Positions 46,795-57,000 of a stretch of DNA of 64,000 bases are shown piece by piece (the first letter of the stretch is position 1; each line of letters begins with the position of its first letter). This stretch comes from Kitasatospora sp. NBC_01250. Its GTDB lineage: Bacteria > Actinomycetota > Actinomycetes > Streptomycetales > Streptomycetaceae. Below the pieces are notes generated by a model. The model saw nothing but the letters and a program-made list of their open reading frames with translations. It had not been told where the DNA came from and did not search any database. The position numbers were made by a program, and so were the translations under genes. The stretch spans positions 6,572,001 through 6,636,000 of the forward strand of contig NZ_CP108476.1 of the NCBI RefSeq assembly GCF_036226465.1, written 5' to 3'.

Positions 46795-47904
46795 ATGGGT
46801 GACGTGACCGTACCGAACACGCCTCCGGGTGCCCCTCAGGGCGGCAACCCGCTGGGTATCTCCGAGGATCTGCCGCAGGGGGCCGACCAGGGCGACGCTT
46901 CCGGCGGCCTGCCGAAGGGCGCTGGGGGGTTGCCGAAGGACACCGGTGACGGCGCCCGGGGGCAGGCGCCGACCGCCGCGGAGCCGGCCGCGGCCCAGGA
47001 CACTCCCGCGGCGTCGGACCGCGAGGCCGCGCAGCCGGTCTCCGAGACGCCGGAGACGACGGCCGCGCAGCCGTCGGGCCGGTGGACCGGACTGACCCGC
47101 TCCGCCCACGGGAACCGGCTGATGGACGAGCTCAGGGTCGGCGCTCCGATCCTCGGCGCCTGTCTGCTGCTCGGTGTGCTGCTCGGGGCGCTCTGGTACT
47201 GGCTGGCGCCCGAGGTGCCGCTCGTGGTGCACGGCCAGAGCGTGCTGTACGTGGACCCGGAGGGCGAGCAGCGGGCCGGTGCCGACGGCACCTTCGTGCT
47301 GCTCGGCCTGGCCTTCGGCCTGGTCACCGCGGGGGCCGCGTTCCTGCGCACCCGGCAGCGCGGCGGCGGCGTCGTGGTCGCGCTGGCACTGGGGCTCGGC
47401 GGCCTGGCGGGCTCGCTGATCGCCTGGCGGCTGGGCATGGCACTGGGCCCCACCACGAACCTGATCGCCCACGCCAAGCAGGTCGGCGACGGGCATACCT
47501 TCAACGAGGCGCTCCAGCTGAGTGCCTACGGGGCGCTGCTGGCCTGGCCGTTCGCCGCGCTGCTCGCGCTGCTGGCGCTCACCGCCACCTTCGGCAAGCG
47601 CGAGCAGGACCCGCCGCCGTACTGGGCCGGTCCGGTGCTGCCCTCGGCGGGCGGCCCGGTGGACGAGCTCCCGGTGCCGACGGCCGCCGAGGGCGAGGGG
47701 GTGTCGGACGCTTCGGGCGCTGCGGACCCGTCGGCTGCGGACGCCGGTGCCGCGGAGAAGCCGGAGGCCTCGCCGGGGGCGGGGCCGGTGGTCGGCGCCC
47801 AGGCGGTGGGCGGCCAGGGTACGGGGACCCCGGCCGGTCAGACCGTGGGCAGTCCGTCAGCCCCGGCCGATCTCGGCGCTGACAGCACCCGTCAGCCGCA
47901 GTAG
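46795..47904 (+). CDS. DUF2567-like membrane protein
   Basis: This 369-residue protein has an acidic/Pro/Gly-rich N-terminal third (residues 1-110), four membrane segments (about 120-142, 162-182, 188-212, 240-262) and a low-complexity C-terminal tail of about 90 residues. The DGTFVLLGLAFGLVTAG segment resembles DUF2567 of actinobacteria; function is unknown. A GTG at 46804 is an alternative start. The last 48 bases overlap the convergent ybaK gene. Confidence 0.7.
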   Translation: MGDVTVPNTPPGAPQGGNPLGISEDLPQGADQGDASGGLPKGAGGLPKDTGDGARGQAPTAAEPAAAQDTPAASDREAAQPVSETPETTAAQPSGRWTGLTRSAHGNRLMDELRVGAPILGACLLLGVLLGALWYWLAPEVPLVVHGQSVLYVDPEGEQRAGADGTFVLLGLAFGLVTAGAAFLRTRQRGGGVVVALALGLGGLAGSLIAWRLGMALGPTTNLIAHAKQVGDGHTFNEALQLSAYGALLAWPFAALLALLALTATFGKREQDPPPYWAGPVLPSAGGPVDELPVPTAAEGEGVSDASGAADPSAADAGAAEKPEASPGAGPVVGAQAVGGQGTGTPAGQTVGSPSAPADLGADSTRQPQ

Positions 47905-48351
47905 GTCGGCGGGCGCCAGCTCCACCTCCAGACCGCGCCGGCCCGCGGACACGTAGATCGTGTCGTGGGCCAGCGCGCTCGCGTCCAGCACCGTGGGCAG
48001 CGCCTTGCGCTGCCCCAGCGGCGAGATCCCGCCGCGCACGTACCCGCTGCTGCGCTCGGCCGCCGCCGGGTCGGCCATCGCGGCGCGCTTGCCGCCCACG
48101 GCGGTGGCCAGCGCCTTCAGGTCCAGCTGCCCGGCCACCGGCACCACGCCGACCGTCAGGGCGCCGTCGACCTCGGCCACCAGCGTCTTGAACACCCGCA
48201 GCGGGTCGACGCCCAGCGCCTGGGCCGCCTCGCCGCCGTAGGAGGCGGCCCCCTGGTCGTGCTCGTAGGCGTGCAGGGCGAACGGCACGCCCGCGGCCTC
48301 CAGGGTCACGGTGGCGGGGGTGCCGCCCTTGCTCTTCTTCGCCTTCGCCAT
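47857..48351 (-). CDS. ybaK: YbaK/EbsC family Cys-tRNA(Pro) deacylase
   Basis: This 164-residue editing protein should hydrolyse Cys-tRNA(Pro) and related mischarged tRNAs. It shows the family pattern VFKTLVAEVDG, the VGGKRAAMADP segment, and GYVRGGISPLGQRKALPTVLD (key part GGISPLGQRK). Its length is typical. The ATG at 48351 gives a Lys-rich N-terminus MAKAKKSKGG. It is convergent with and overlaps the DUF2567-like gene. Confidence 0.9.
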   Translation of the reverse strand: MAKAKKSKGGTPATVTLEAAGVPFALHAYEHDQGAASYGGEAAQALGVDPLRVFKTLVAEVDGALTVGVVPVAGQLDLKALATAVGGKRAAMADPAAAERSSGYVRGGISPLGQRKALPTVLDASALAHDTIYVSAGRRGLEVELAPADLLRLTGAVSAEIGRG

Positions 48352-48406
48352 GGGCGCTCCTGGAATCTCGGTTCGAGACCTCGGGGTCCGGGCCTCAGTT
48401 CGGGCC

Positions 48407-49135
48407 TCAGTTCGGGCTGAAGGCCTGCCGGGTCAGCTCCACCGCCGGTACCGAGGGCAGCCAGGCCAGCAGCGCGGTCTCCCGGCGCAGCAGCTCCAGC
48501 TCGGTGCTCAGCCGGGTCGTCGTGTCGGGGCAGGCCAGCAGCTGCTGCTTGACCGGCACCTCCAGCACCGAGGCCGCCGCCACCAGGTAGGAGAGCACCT
48601 GCGGGTCGTCGGGCAGCTCCTGGTCGCCGGTCAGACTGGCCTGCCGGGCACCGGCCAGCCGCTTCTGGTACGCCCGGAACGCCCGCTCCACACCGCCGGC
48701 CAGCGCACCGGCCCCGGTGCCCTGCTCCTCCTCGATCAGCTCGCACCGGCCCGTCAGATACGGGCCGCCGGTCTCCACCTCGCGCAGCCGGAACCGGGTG
48801 GTGCCGGTGATCAGCAGCTCGTAGCGGCCGTCCTGCTGCGGGGTGATCGAGGCGACGTCGGCCACGCAGCCGATGTGGTGCAGCGCCTCCAGCGGATCGC
48901 CGGTGGCCGTGCCGAGGCCGTCCAGGGGACCCGCCGGTTCGTCGCTCTCGGTGACCGGGGCGACCTCGCGGCCGTCCTTGATCGCCAGCACGCCGAACCG
49001 CCGCGGCTGGTCCTCCGGCCCGGCGAGCAGATCGGCGACCAGGCGGCGGTAGCGCTCCTCGAACACGTGCAGGGGGAGCACCAGCCCGGGGTAGAGCACG
49101 GCATTCAGCGGGAAGATCGGCAGCCGTTCTGTCAC
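48407..49135 (-). CDS. LON substrate-binding domain protein
   Basis: This 242-residue protein consists of an isolated LON N-terminal (PUA-like) domain: LPIFPLNAVLYPGLVLPLHVFEERYR at residues 5-30 (key part FPLNAVLYPG) is the signature. A helical part follows in the last ~100 residues. There is no AAA or protease domain. Such stand-alone proteins are common in actinobacteria, and their role is unknown. The GTG at 49135 gives MTERLPIFPLN. Confidence 0.88.
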   Translation of the reverse strand: MTERLPIFPLNAVLYPGLVLPLHVFEERYRRLVADLLAGPEDQPRRFGVLAIKDGREVAPVTESDEPAGPLDGLGTATGDPLEALHHIGCVADVASITPQQDGRYELLITGTTRFRLREVETGGPYLTGRCELIEEEQGTGAGALAGGVERAFRAYQKRLAGARQASLTGDQELPDDPQVLSYLVAAASVLEVPVKQQLLACPDTTTRLSTELELLRRETALLAWLPSVPAVELTRQAFSPN

Positions 49136-49325
49136 GGCGCACAGCGTAGCCGCCCGCGGTGTCAGCCCGACGCTCGGAGGCTGCCGGGCCGCTGCGCCGG
49201 TCGCCACTCGTGCTGGCACCACCCCCGCCCGGGGTGGTGCCACGCTGTTGCCGGACGCGCGGCTGCGAAAGTCTTGAGCCGGCGGCGGAACGGCTCCGTC
49301 GCCCACCAGACAAGGGAGTTGCGCC

Positions 49326-50675
49326 ATGTCCGCCATGATCGAGGCCGTCACCGGCACCCCCCGGCGTCGTCGGCCGCGCAGCGGGCTGGTGCTCGCGGCG
49401 GCGCTGCTGGCCACCATGGGCGCGGTCGGCACGGCCGGTGCCGCCTCGGCACAGCCCGGGACGGGCGGGCCGGCCGCGGTGGCGGCCGGCCCGACGCGGC
49501 AGGCCCGGGTGGCACTGCCCGCGCCCAGCGGCCCGCACCAGGTCGGCACGGTCTCGCTGCACCTGGTGGACACCTCGCGGCCCGACCCGTGGGTCGCCAC
49601 GCAGCCCGATCGCGAGCTGATGGTCAGCATCCGCTACCCGGCCCGGGACGCCGACCGCTACCCGCTCGCGCCGCAGCTGACGGCGGGCGAGGCGGCGGCC
49701 TTCCCCGGCCAGTACCTGAACGCCGACGACGTGCCGCTCGACCGGGTCGACTGGTCGGCCACCCTCACCCACGCCCACCAGGGCGCGCCGGTGGACCGGC
49801 GCGGCGGCCCGCTCCCGGTGGTGCTCTACTCGCCGGGTGCCGGCGATCCCCGCTCGCTGAACAGCACCCTGGCCGACGACCTGGCCTCGCGCGGCTTCGT
49901 CGTGGTCACCATCGACCACACCTACGAGGCGCCGGCGGTGGAGTTCCCCGGCCACCGGGTGGTCACCAGCGTCCTGCGGGACCAGGCCGGCCAGGTCGGG
50001 AACGACCCGGCGAAGATCACCGCGCTGCTGAAGAAGGTGGTCGGGGTGCGGGTGGCCGACACCCGCTTCGTGCTCGACCAGCTGGACGCGCTGGCCGCCG
50101 GACGGAACCCGGACGCCGACCACCAGCAGCTGCCCCAGGGGCTGGCCGGCGCGCTCGACCCGGACCGGATCGGCATGTTCGGCCAGTCCGGCGGCGGCTT
50201 CACGGCGATCCAGGCGATGCACGACGACCCGCGGATCAAGGTTGCCGCCGACCTGGACGGCCTGCTCGGCTACGTCGGGGACGACAACGACTCCGCCAAC
50301 CCCTCGACGGCCGCCACCGACGGCGTGGACCGCCCGGTGCTGCTGCTGGGCAGCCAGGGCGACGACATCCGCACCGATCCGTCCTGGGGTGCGCTGTGGG
50401 ACCACAGCACCGGCTGGCACCGCGACCTGACCCTGAGCGGCTCCACCGAGACGACCATGACCGACAAGGAGTCGATGCTGCCGCAGATCGTCCGGCAGCT
50501 GAACCTCCCGCCGGACACCGTCACCAAGGCCCTCGGCACCATCGCGCCCACCCGCGCCGTCGCCGAACAGCGGGCGTACCTGGCCTCGTTCTTCGACCGC
50601 TGGCTGCGGGGCACGGACGACCACCTGCTCGACGGGCCTTCGGCGGCGTACCCGGACGTGGAGTTCGCGGGGTAG
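49326..50675 (+). CDS. Secreted lipase / PAF-acetylhydrolase-like alpha/beta hydrolase
   Basis: This is a 449-residue protein with a signal peptide (Arg-rich start, hydrophobic core about 20-36, likely cleavage near AASAQ at about 41). The hydrolase domain has the nucleophile in GMFGQSGGGFTAI and resembles the platelet-activating-factor acetylhydrolase/Streptomyces exfoliatus lipase group. The likely Asp and His lie in the last third. The ATG is behind AAGGGAG. The protein should be exported; the lipid or ester substrate is unknown. A palindromic terminator follows. Confidence 0.85.
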   Translation: MSAMIEAVTGTPRRRRPRSGLVLAAALLATMGAVGTAGAASAQPGTGGPAAVAAGPTRQARVALPAPSGPHQVGTVSLHLVDTSRPDPWVATQPDRELMVSIRYPARDADRYPLAPQLTAGEAAAFPGQYLNADDVPLDRVDWSATLTHAHQGAPVDRRGGPLPVVLYSPGAGDPRSLNSTLADDLASRGFVVVTIDHTYEAPAVEFPGHRVVTSVLRDQAGQVGNDPAKITALLKKVVGVRVADTRFVLDQLDALAAGRNPDADHQQLPQGLAGALDPDRIGMFGQSGGGFTAIQAMHDDPRIKVAADLDGLLGYVGDDNDSANPSTAATDGVDRPVLLLGSQGDDIRTDPSWGALWDHSTGWHRDLTLSGSTETTMTDKESMLPQIVRQLNLPPDTVTKALGTIAPTRAVAEQRAYLASFFDRWLRGTDDHLLDGPSAAYPDVEFAG

Positions 50676-50691
50676 TGGGCTGCGGGGCTCG

Positions 50692-50708
50692 GCCCTCCGG
50701 CGGAGGGC
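50692..50708 (+). terminator. Short palindromic terminator after the lipase gene
   Basis: GCCCTCCG (50692-50699) and CGGAGGGC (50701-50708) are perfect arms around one base, 17 bases after the stop. A second G/C-rich symmetric stretch follows near 50730-50745. Confidence 0.55.
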
Positions 50709-50793
50709 GACGGGGCGTCTTCCCCCGGGAGGGGGAGCCGGGTCGGCCCCTGCGGAGGATCCGCTCGGGTGGCCGGCCGGACAGCATGGAGCC

Positions 50794-51324
50794 ATGGTCA
50801 TCTGTGGGACACCGTCAGCCGTCGCCGTCCGCGCGAGTGCGCCGCCCGCTCGTTGGGCGGTGCGGGCCGCGCAGGTCGCGGCCCTCACCGCCGTACCGTC
50901 CGGGGTGTGGCGGACCGTGATGGGACTCGGCATTCCGGTGGGCTTCGACACCAGGGAGTTGAGCGTTCCCGGTTGGTTCACCGTGGTGTGTGTCGCGATG
51001 AGCCTGGGCGTCGAAGGGCTGACGTTCCTGACGCTCGGCCTGGTCCGGCCCTGGGGCGAGGTGGTGCCGGGCTGGATCCCGCTGATCGGGGGCAGGCGGG
51101 TCGCGCCGCTGGCCGCGGTGGTCCCGGCCTCGCTCGGCGCGGCCGTCCTGCTCCTGCTGACGATCCCCAACGCCCGTGGCTTCGGCGGGGCCAAGGGAGC
51201 GCCGACCGGGCCGGCCCTCGTCCTGATGGACGCCTGCTACGCACCGCTCCTGCTGTGGGGGCCGCTGCTCGCGGTCGTCACGGTGGACTACTACCGGCGG
51301 CGGCGCGGGGTGCGTGGTCGCTGA
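50794..51324 (+). CDS. Conserved membrane protein, function unknown
   Basis: This 176-residue protein has four hydrophobic segments (about 28-46, 58-82, 100-122, 140-164) and a basic end RRRRGVRGR. I recognise no family. No SD precedes the ATG; a CAGCAT hexamer 7 bases upstream might serve as a -10 box for leaderless expression. It is convergent with the aspartokinase gene. Confidence 0.65.
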   Translation: MVICGTPSAVAVRASAPPARWAVRAAQVAALTAVPSGVWRTVMGLGIPVGFDTRELSVPGWFTVVCVAMSLGVEGLTFLTLGLVRPWGEVVPGWIPLIGGRRVAPLAAVVPASLGAAVLLLLTIPNARGFGGAKGAPTGPALVLMDACYAPLLLWGPLLAVVTVDYYRRRRGVRGR

Positions 51325-51341
51325 ACCGGCAGGGGATGGCG

Positions 51342-51367
51342 GGCCCCGGCGTTGGGGCGCCGGGGCC
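51342..51367. terminator. Bidirectional terminator before the aspartokinase stop
   Basis: GGCCCCGGCG (51342-51351) and CGCCGGGGCC (51358-51367) form a perfect 10-base stem with a 6-base loop between two convergent stops (51324 and 51395). It can end the minus-strand polymer operon. Confidence 0.75.
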
Positions 51368-51394
51368 ACCATCCTGTCCTTATCTGACGATTAG

Positions 51395-52639
51395 TCAGCG
51401 ACCGCTGCCCGCATGGACGGTGGCCAGTTCGGGGGCGGCGAGGGCGAAGGCGGTGTGCCAGGCGCGGACGGCGTGGGGGAGTTGGGGGGCGGGGCAGAGG
51501 GCGGTGATGCGGATGTCGGAGGTGGTGATGGTCTCCAGGTGCACGCCGGCCTCGGTGAGGGTCTCGCAGCAGGTGGCCAGCACACCGGGGTGGGAGAGCA
51601 GGCCGTTGCCGACGAGGGAGACCTTGCCGATCTGCTCGTCGTAGTGCAGCTCCTCGACGCCGAGGTCCGCGCACTCCTGCCGCAGCGCGCGCAGGGCGGG
51701 TGGTCCGTCGGCCGCGGGCAGGACGAGGGAGATGTCGGTCCGGCCCCGGACGGCGAAGTGGAGTTCGGCCTCGACGTCGGCCACCAGGTGCAGGATCCGG
51801 CTGGTGAGCTCGGGCGCGTCCGGAACCCCGGCGAGGGTGATCCTCGCCTTCGAGGAGTCGTGCGCCACGCCGGTGACGCTGGAGTGTTCGGCGGGCGGGA
51901 GGTCCGCCGAACCGGCCACCATGGTGCCGGGGTTGGTGCTGAACGAGGACCGGACGCGGATCGGGACCTGGTGCCGGGCGGCGTACGCGACGCTGCGCGG
52001 CGCGAGCACCTTGGCGCCGCTCATGGCCAGTTCGTGCATCACCTCGTAGCCGACGTTCTCCAGCAGTCGCGCGTCGGGCACCAGGCGCGGGTCCGCGCTG
52101 TAGACGCCGTCCACGTCGGTGTAGATCTCGCAGAGGTCGGCCTTGAGCGCGGCGGCCAGCGCGACCGCGGTGGTGTCCGAGCCGCCGCGGCCCAGGGTGG
52201 TGACGTCCCCGGTGTCGCGGCTGATCCCCTGGAATCCGGCGACCACGGCGACCGCGCCCCGGTCCAGGGCGCTGCGGACCCGGTCCGGGACCACCTCGAC
52301 GATCCGCGCCCGCCCGGCCGCGCCGGTGGTGCGGACGCCGGCCTGCGCGCCCGAGAAGGAGCGCGCCTCGGTGCCCAGGGACTCGATGGCGATGGCCATC
52401 AGCGCGTTGGAGATGCGCTCGCCCGTGGTCAGCAGCACGTCCAGCTCGCGCGGGGCCGCCGCTGGCGTCAAGGCTCTTGCCAGGTCGAGGAGTTCGTCCG
52501 TGGTGTCGCCCATGGCGGAGACCACCACGACCACGTCGTGCCCCTGTCGCCGGGTGGCCACGACGTGTTCGGCGACCCGCTTGATCCGTTCCGTGCTGTG
52601 CACGGAGGAGCCGCCGTACTTCTGCACGATCAGACTCAT
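51395..52639 (-). CDS. ask: Aspartokinase of the polymer operon
   Basis: This 414-residue aspartate kinase has KYGGSSV at residues 7-13, FQGISRDTGDVTTLGRGGSDTTA (key part TTLGRGGSDTTA) and two C-terminal ACT domains. It makes aspartyl-4-phosphate, the first step to aspartate semialdehyde and on to 2,4-diaminobutyrate or lysine. The second ACT domain reads SHPGVLATCC and GVHLETITTSDIRI where housekeeping enzymes usually read SHPGVAATFF and GVNIEMISTSEIRI, close to positions tied to Lys/Thr feedback. It is the last gene of the operon; its ATG is 3 bases after the aminotransferase stop, with GGAGGT inside that gene's last codons. Confidence 0.93.
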   Translation of the reverse strand: MSLIVQKYGGSSVHSTERIKRVAEHVVATRRQGHDVVVVVSAMGDTTDELLDLARALTPAAAPRELDVLLTTGERISNALMAIAIESLGTEARSFSGAQAGVRTTGAAGRARIVEVVPDRVRSALDRGAVAVVAGFQGISRDTGDVTTLGRGGSDTTAVALAAALKADLCEIYTDVDGVYSADPRLVPDARLLENVGYEVMHELAMSGAKVLAPRSVAYAARHQVPIRVRSSFSTNPGTMVAGSADLPPAEHSSVTGVAHDSSKARITLAGVPDAPELTSRILHLVADVEAELHFAVRGRTDISLVLPAADGPPALRALRQECADLGVEELHYDEQIGKVSLVGNGLLSHPGVLATCCETLTEAGVHLETITTSDIRITALCPAPQLPHAVRAWHTAFALAAPELATVHAGSGR

Positions 52640-52642
52640 GGC

Positions 52643-54022
52643 TCAGACCTCCGATTGAGTGGCTTTTGCGGTGCGGATCGCGTCGAGCAGGATCGAACAG
52701 GCGGTCTCCACGGTGGCCGCCGTGACGTTGAGCGGCGGCATCAGCCGCACCACGGCGTCCTCGCGCCCGCCGACCTCCACGATCAACCCCCGCTGCAGCG
52801 CGGCGCGTTGGACGGCGGCGGCGAGCGCGCCCGCGGGACGTCCGGTGGCGGGGTCGGCGAACTCGATGCCCCGGATCAGCCCGCGCCCGCGCACGTCGAG
52901 CACCCAGGGGTCGTCCAGCAGCGGCTTGAGCAGGTCGGCGATCTGCTCGCCGCGCCGCAGGACGTTGCCCAGGACGTCGTCCCGCTGGACGATGCGTGCG
53001 GCCGCCACCCCGGCGGCGAAGGCCAGTTGGTTGCCGCGGAAGGTCCCGGTGTGGGCGCCGGGCGCCCAGGTGTCGAGCGCGGCGTCGTACAGGATGAGCG
53101 CGACCGGGGCGCCGATGCCGCTGAGCGCCTTGGAGGCGATGATGACGTCCGGCTCGATGCCGTACTCCTCGAAGGCGAACCAGGTCCCGGTGCGGCCGCA
53201 GCCGGTCTGCACCTCGTCGACCACCAGCGGGATGCCGAGTTCACGGGTGAGCGTGCGGACCCGGCGGACGAAGTCGGTGGTGGCGGGGATGATGCCGCCC
53301 TCGCCCTGGATCATCTCCATCACCACGGCGGCGGGCAGCGGCACGCCGCCGTTGCCGTCGGTCAGCGCCCGCTCCAGGTAGGTGACGCAGTTGGTGGCGC
53401 AGCTGTCGGGGGTCAGGCCGAGGGGGCAGCGGGCGCAGTAGGAGTACGGGAAGAAGTGCACGCCGGGCACGCCGTTGGCGATCGGCCGCTTCTGCGAGAC
53501 CAGCCCGGTGAGCGCCATCGCCGCGTGGCTGCTGCCGTGGAAGCCGCCCTGGAAGGTGATGACGTCGCCGCGGCCGGTCGCGGTCTTGCACAGCTTGAGC
53601 GCGGCGTCCACGGCGTTGGCGCCGGTGGGCCCGCAGAAGTGGATCTTCATGCGATCGCGCATCGGTTCCGGCAGCAGGGACAGTTGGGCTTCGACGAAGG
53701 CCTCCCGCACGGGGGTGGGGAAGTCCAGTCCGTGGGTGAGCACGCCGAGCTGCGCGGTGACGGCGGCCACCAGTTCGGGGTGGTTGTGGCCGAGCGAGAG
53801 CACGCCGGCGCCGGCCAGGAAGTCGATGAAGACGTTGCCGTCCACGTCCTGGACCAGGCTGCCGGCGGCCTGCGCGATGGCGATCGGCAGGCGCCTGGGG
53901 TAGCTGCGGGCGTTGGACTCGTAGCCCTGCTGGCGGGCCAGGTACTCGGCGGAGCGGGGGCCCGGCAGGTCGCCGGTCACGTGGGGGGCGGTGCGGGCGT
54001 CGAGCTGGTGGAACGAGGTCAT
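52643..54022 (-). CDS. dat: Diaminobutyrate--2-oxoglutarate aminotransferase
   Basis: This is a 459-residue class III PLP aminotransferase. PLP Lys298 is in IIASKALSGIG, and the cofactor Asp is in VVDEVQTGCGRTGTW. The segment HFCGPTGANAVDAALKLCKTATGR (key part FCGPTGANAVDAALKL) is characteristic of the Dat/PvdH/EctB group, which converts aspartate semialdehyde and glutamate to L-2,4-diaminobutyrate. No ectA or ectC is nearby, so ectoine synthesis is unlikely here. The gene lies between the NRPS and the aspartokinase, with RBS GGAGA before ATG 54022. The pairing points to diaminobutyrate as monomer of the neighbouring synthetase. Confidence 0.9.
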   Translation of the reverse strand: MTSFHQLDARTAPHVTGDLPGPRSAEYLARQQGYESNARSYPRRLPIAIAQAAGSLVQDVDGNVFIDFLAGAGVLSLGHNHPELVAAVTAQLGVLTHGLDFPTPVREAFVEAQLSLLPEPMRDRMKIHFCGPTGANAVDAALKLCKTATGRGDVITFQGGFHGSSHAAMALTGLVSQKRPIANGVPGVHFFPYSYCARCPLGLTPDSCATNCVTYLERALTDGNGGVPLPAAVVMEMIQGEGGIIPATTDFVRRVRTLTRELGIPLVVDEVQTGCGRTGTWFAFEEYGIEPDVIIASKALSGIGAPVALILYDAALDTWAPGAHTGTFRGNQLAFAAGVAAARIVQRDDVLGNVLRRGEQIADLLKPLLDDPWVLDVRGRGLIRGIEFADPATGRPAGALAAAVQRAALQRGLIVEVGGREDAVVRLMPPLNVTAATVETACSILLDAIRTAKATQSEV

Positions 54023-54063
54023 GGAGGTCTCCGGTAGGAAGGTGTGGGGGCGGGTGGGGTGGT

Positions 54064-57000
54064 TCAGCAGCGGCGGGCGGGGATGCCGCGCCAGCGGGTG
54101 CCGGGCGGCAGCTGCTCGCCCTTCATCACCAGCGAGAGCGCGTCCAGGCAGGTGCCGGCGCCGACCTCGGCGTCGTACAGCACCACGCACCGCGGGCCCA
54201 CCGAAGCGGCCCGCCCGACCCGGACGTCGGACATCTTCATGACCCGGTCCTCGAACAGGTGGGTCTGCAGCGAGGTCACCTCGCCGACGGCCGCGTCGTC
54301 GCCGACCTCGACCAGGTCGAACTCGGTGAGGTAGGTCGTGTTGAGCCAGACCCGGCGCCCGATCCGGGCGCCGAACAGCCGCAGCACCCAGGGCGCCAGC
54401 GGGCTGCCGGTGAGGAGGTTCAGCAGGGCGGGCACCACCAGGTTCTCGAACAGGCCGGTGATCAGCTCGGTGCGGCGCACCCAGATGCCCCACAGCGGTT
54501 CCACCCGGGGCCGGTAGCGGCCGATGACCAGCCACTTGAGCAGCACGACCAGCAGGGTCGCGGCCAGACCGGCGCCCAGCAGCAGGGCCGGTCCCAGCAG
54601 CAGCAGGAGCAGCGGTGAGCCGGTCCTGGCCAGCGCGATGCCCGCGTACAGGGCGCCGAGCGCGACGAGCGCGGCGATGGTCGAGGGGAGCGTGACGCGC
54701 AGGTACTCGATGGCCAGGCGGGCGGCGATCAGCCCGGGGCTGGGGTCGTAGGTGTACTTGGACGGGAAGCGCCGGCTCTCCTCGCGGCGCGGCAGGAAGA
54801 TCGCCGGCGAGCCGAGCCAGGTGGTCTCCGGGCCGACCGGCCTGGCCGGTGCCACCGAGTGCACGCCCAGCAGGCTGTTGTCGCCCATCCGGCAGGAGCC
54901 CGGCAGCAGCGCGCCGTTGCCGACGAAGCTGCGCCTGCCGACCTCGGCGGGCGCCAGCGCGATCCGGCCGCGGTGGAAGACCGCGGGGGCCACCACGCTG
55001 ACGTCCGCGACGAAGCTCTCCTCGCCGATGATGAGCATGTCCGGGTCGACGAAGCTGATCGTCGCCACCTCGGAGCGGCGGCCGGTGCGGGCACCGAGCA
55101 GGCGCAGGAACGGCACCAGGTAGAGCGTGGAGTAGAGCGAGTGGGTCAGCGTCAGGCTGGTGGCCAGCAGGCCGTCGCCGATCCACTTGCGCACCCCGAA
55201 GCCGCTGCGCTCGGTGTGGATGCCGGCCCGCACCCGGGGCAGCACCGCGCGCTTGATCAGCACCACCAGGGTGCAGGTGGTCAGCACGAAGACCGGTCCG
55301 GCCGCCAGGGTGGAGAGCAGCGCCGAGCCGAAGCCGTCCTGCCAGGCCACCCAGCCGATCAGCGCCGATCCGGCGGCCGCGATGAGCAGCGGGAGCAGGA
55401 TGAGCAGCAGCGCGCCGCCGGCGAAGCCGGCCAGCACCGGCAGCGGCCAGGGCCGCTCGTCGGGCTGCTCGGCCATCGCCTGGAGCACCGGCGGGGCGGC
55501 CTCCTGCGCGCTGGCGGGCGCACCCGCCCAGTGCTCGCCGGCCGGCACCGCGTGGTCGGCCCAGACCAGCGACTGCTCGCCGACCGAGGCGCCCGCGCCG
55601 AGCACGGCGCCGGGCAGCACCACGCTGTTGGTCCCCAGGCAGCTGCCGTCACCGAGCCTGACGGGTGCCAGCCGCAGCCAGCCGTCCTCGACCGTGTAGG
55701 ACTGCACCCGGGCGCCGTAGCCCACGCTCACGTGGTCGCCGAGTTCGACGAACCGGGGCAGGCCGAAGGGCGTCGAGATGTGGCAGCCGCGCCCGATCCG
55801 GGCGCCGAGCAGCCGCAGGAACGGCGGCAGCAGCGGTGAGCCGGCCAGCAGCGCGACCGGCGAGGTCGCCATCACCTTGGTGAAGAGCCAGAACCGCAGG
55901 TAGGTCACGCCCCACAGCGGGTACCAGCCCGGCCGCACGCCGGCCAGCAGCAGCCGGCAGCCCAGCACCGGGAGCAGCAGCAGGTCCAGCAGTGTCCAGC
56001 CGATCTCCAGCGGGATGAACGCGCCGATCCCCAGGTGCGCGAGGTGGTCCAGCGGGCTGCCGGGGGCCACCCGTGCGAGCGGCTCGTGCCAGGCGGCCAG
56101 CAGCCGGTAGAGCAGCACCAGGGCGGGCAGCCCGAAGGCCATCAACCAGGCATACAGCAGCACCAGTTGGGCACTGCCGCAGAGGGCCGTCCGGAGTGTC
56201 GTGTGGCGGCGCGGTGGCGGGCCCTGGGGCCGCTCGGGCTGCGGGGCGGTGGCCTCGGCGGCGGCCCGGTCGACGAAGCCGGCCAGCGCGCGCACCGTGG
56301 GGTGGCCGTAGAGGTCCGCCATGGCCAGGTGGGACAGCTCCGGCAGCCTGCGCAGCCGCGACATGAGCCGGGCCGCGGCCATCGAGTGGCCGCCCAGGTC
56401 GAGGAAGAAGTCGTCCTCCACGGAGAGTTGGGTGAGGCCGAGCACCTCCTGCCAGGCGGCGGCCAGCCGGCGTTCGGTCGCGGTTTCGGCGGGCGCGTGC
56501 GGGCGGGAACGTTTGGCCAGCGGCGGCGAGGTGGGTGCGGGCAGTGCGGACCGGTCGACCTTGTCCGCCGCCAGCAGCGGGAAGGCGGCCAGGACTTCGA
56601 CGAAGGAGGGGATCATGTACTCCGGCAGCCGGCCGCGCAGCGTGGTGTGCAGCCGCTCGCGCAGCTCCTCGCCGTCCGCCGCGGGGCCGCCGGCCAGGGT
56701 GAGGTAGCCGACCAGGTCCTGCACCACGCCGTCGAGTTCGCGCGGCACGACCACCGCGTTCTCGACGGCGGGGTCCTCGCGGAGCACCTCCTCGATCTCG
56801 GCCAGCTCGATCCGGTAGCCGCGGATCTTGACCTGGGTGTCGATCCGGCCCAGGAACTCGATCTCGCCGGTGGCGGTGCGCCTGCCCAGGTCGCCGGTGC
56901 GGTAGATCCGCGGGCTCTGCGCGCGGTCGTGCGCCACCGGGTTGGTGACGAACTTCTCCGCGGTGAGCTCGGGCCGGTTGAGGTAGCCGATCGCCACGCC

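Noticed and set aside
52643..54022. EctB for ectoine synthesis
   Set aside because: No ectA, ectC or ectD is adjacent. The operon partners are a Pls-type synthetase and an aspartokinase, so diaminobutyrate supply for a polymer is the simpler reading.
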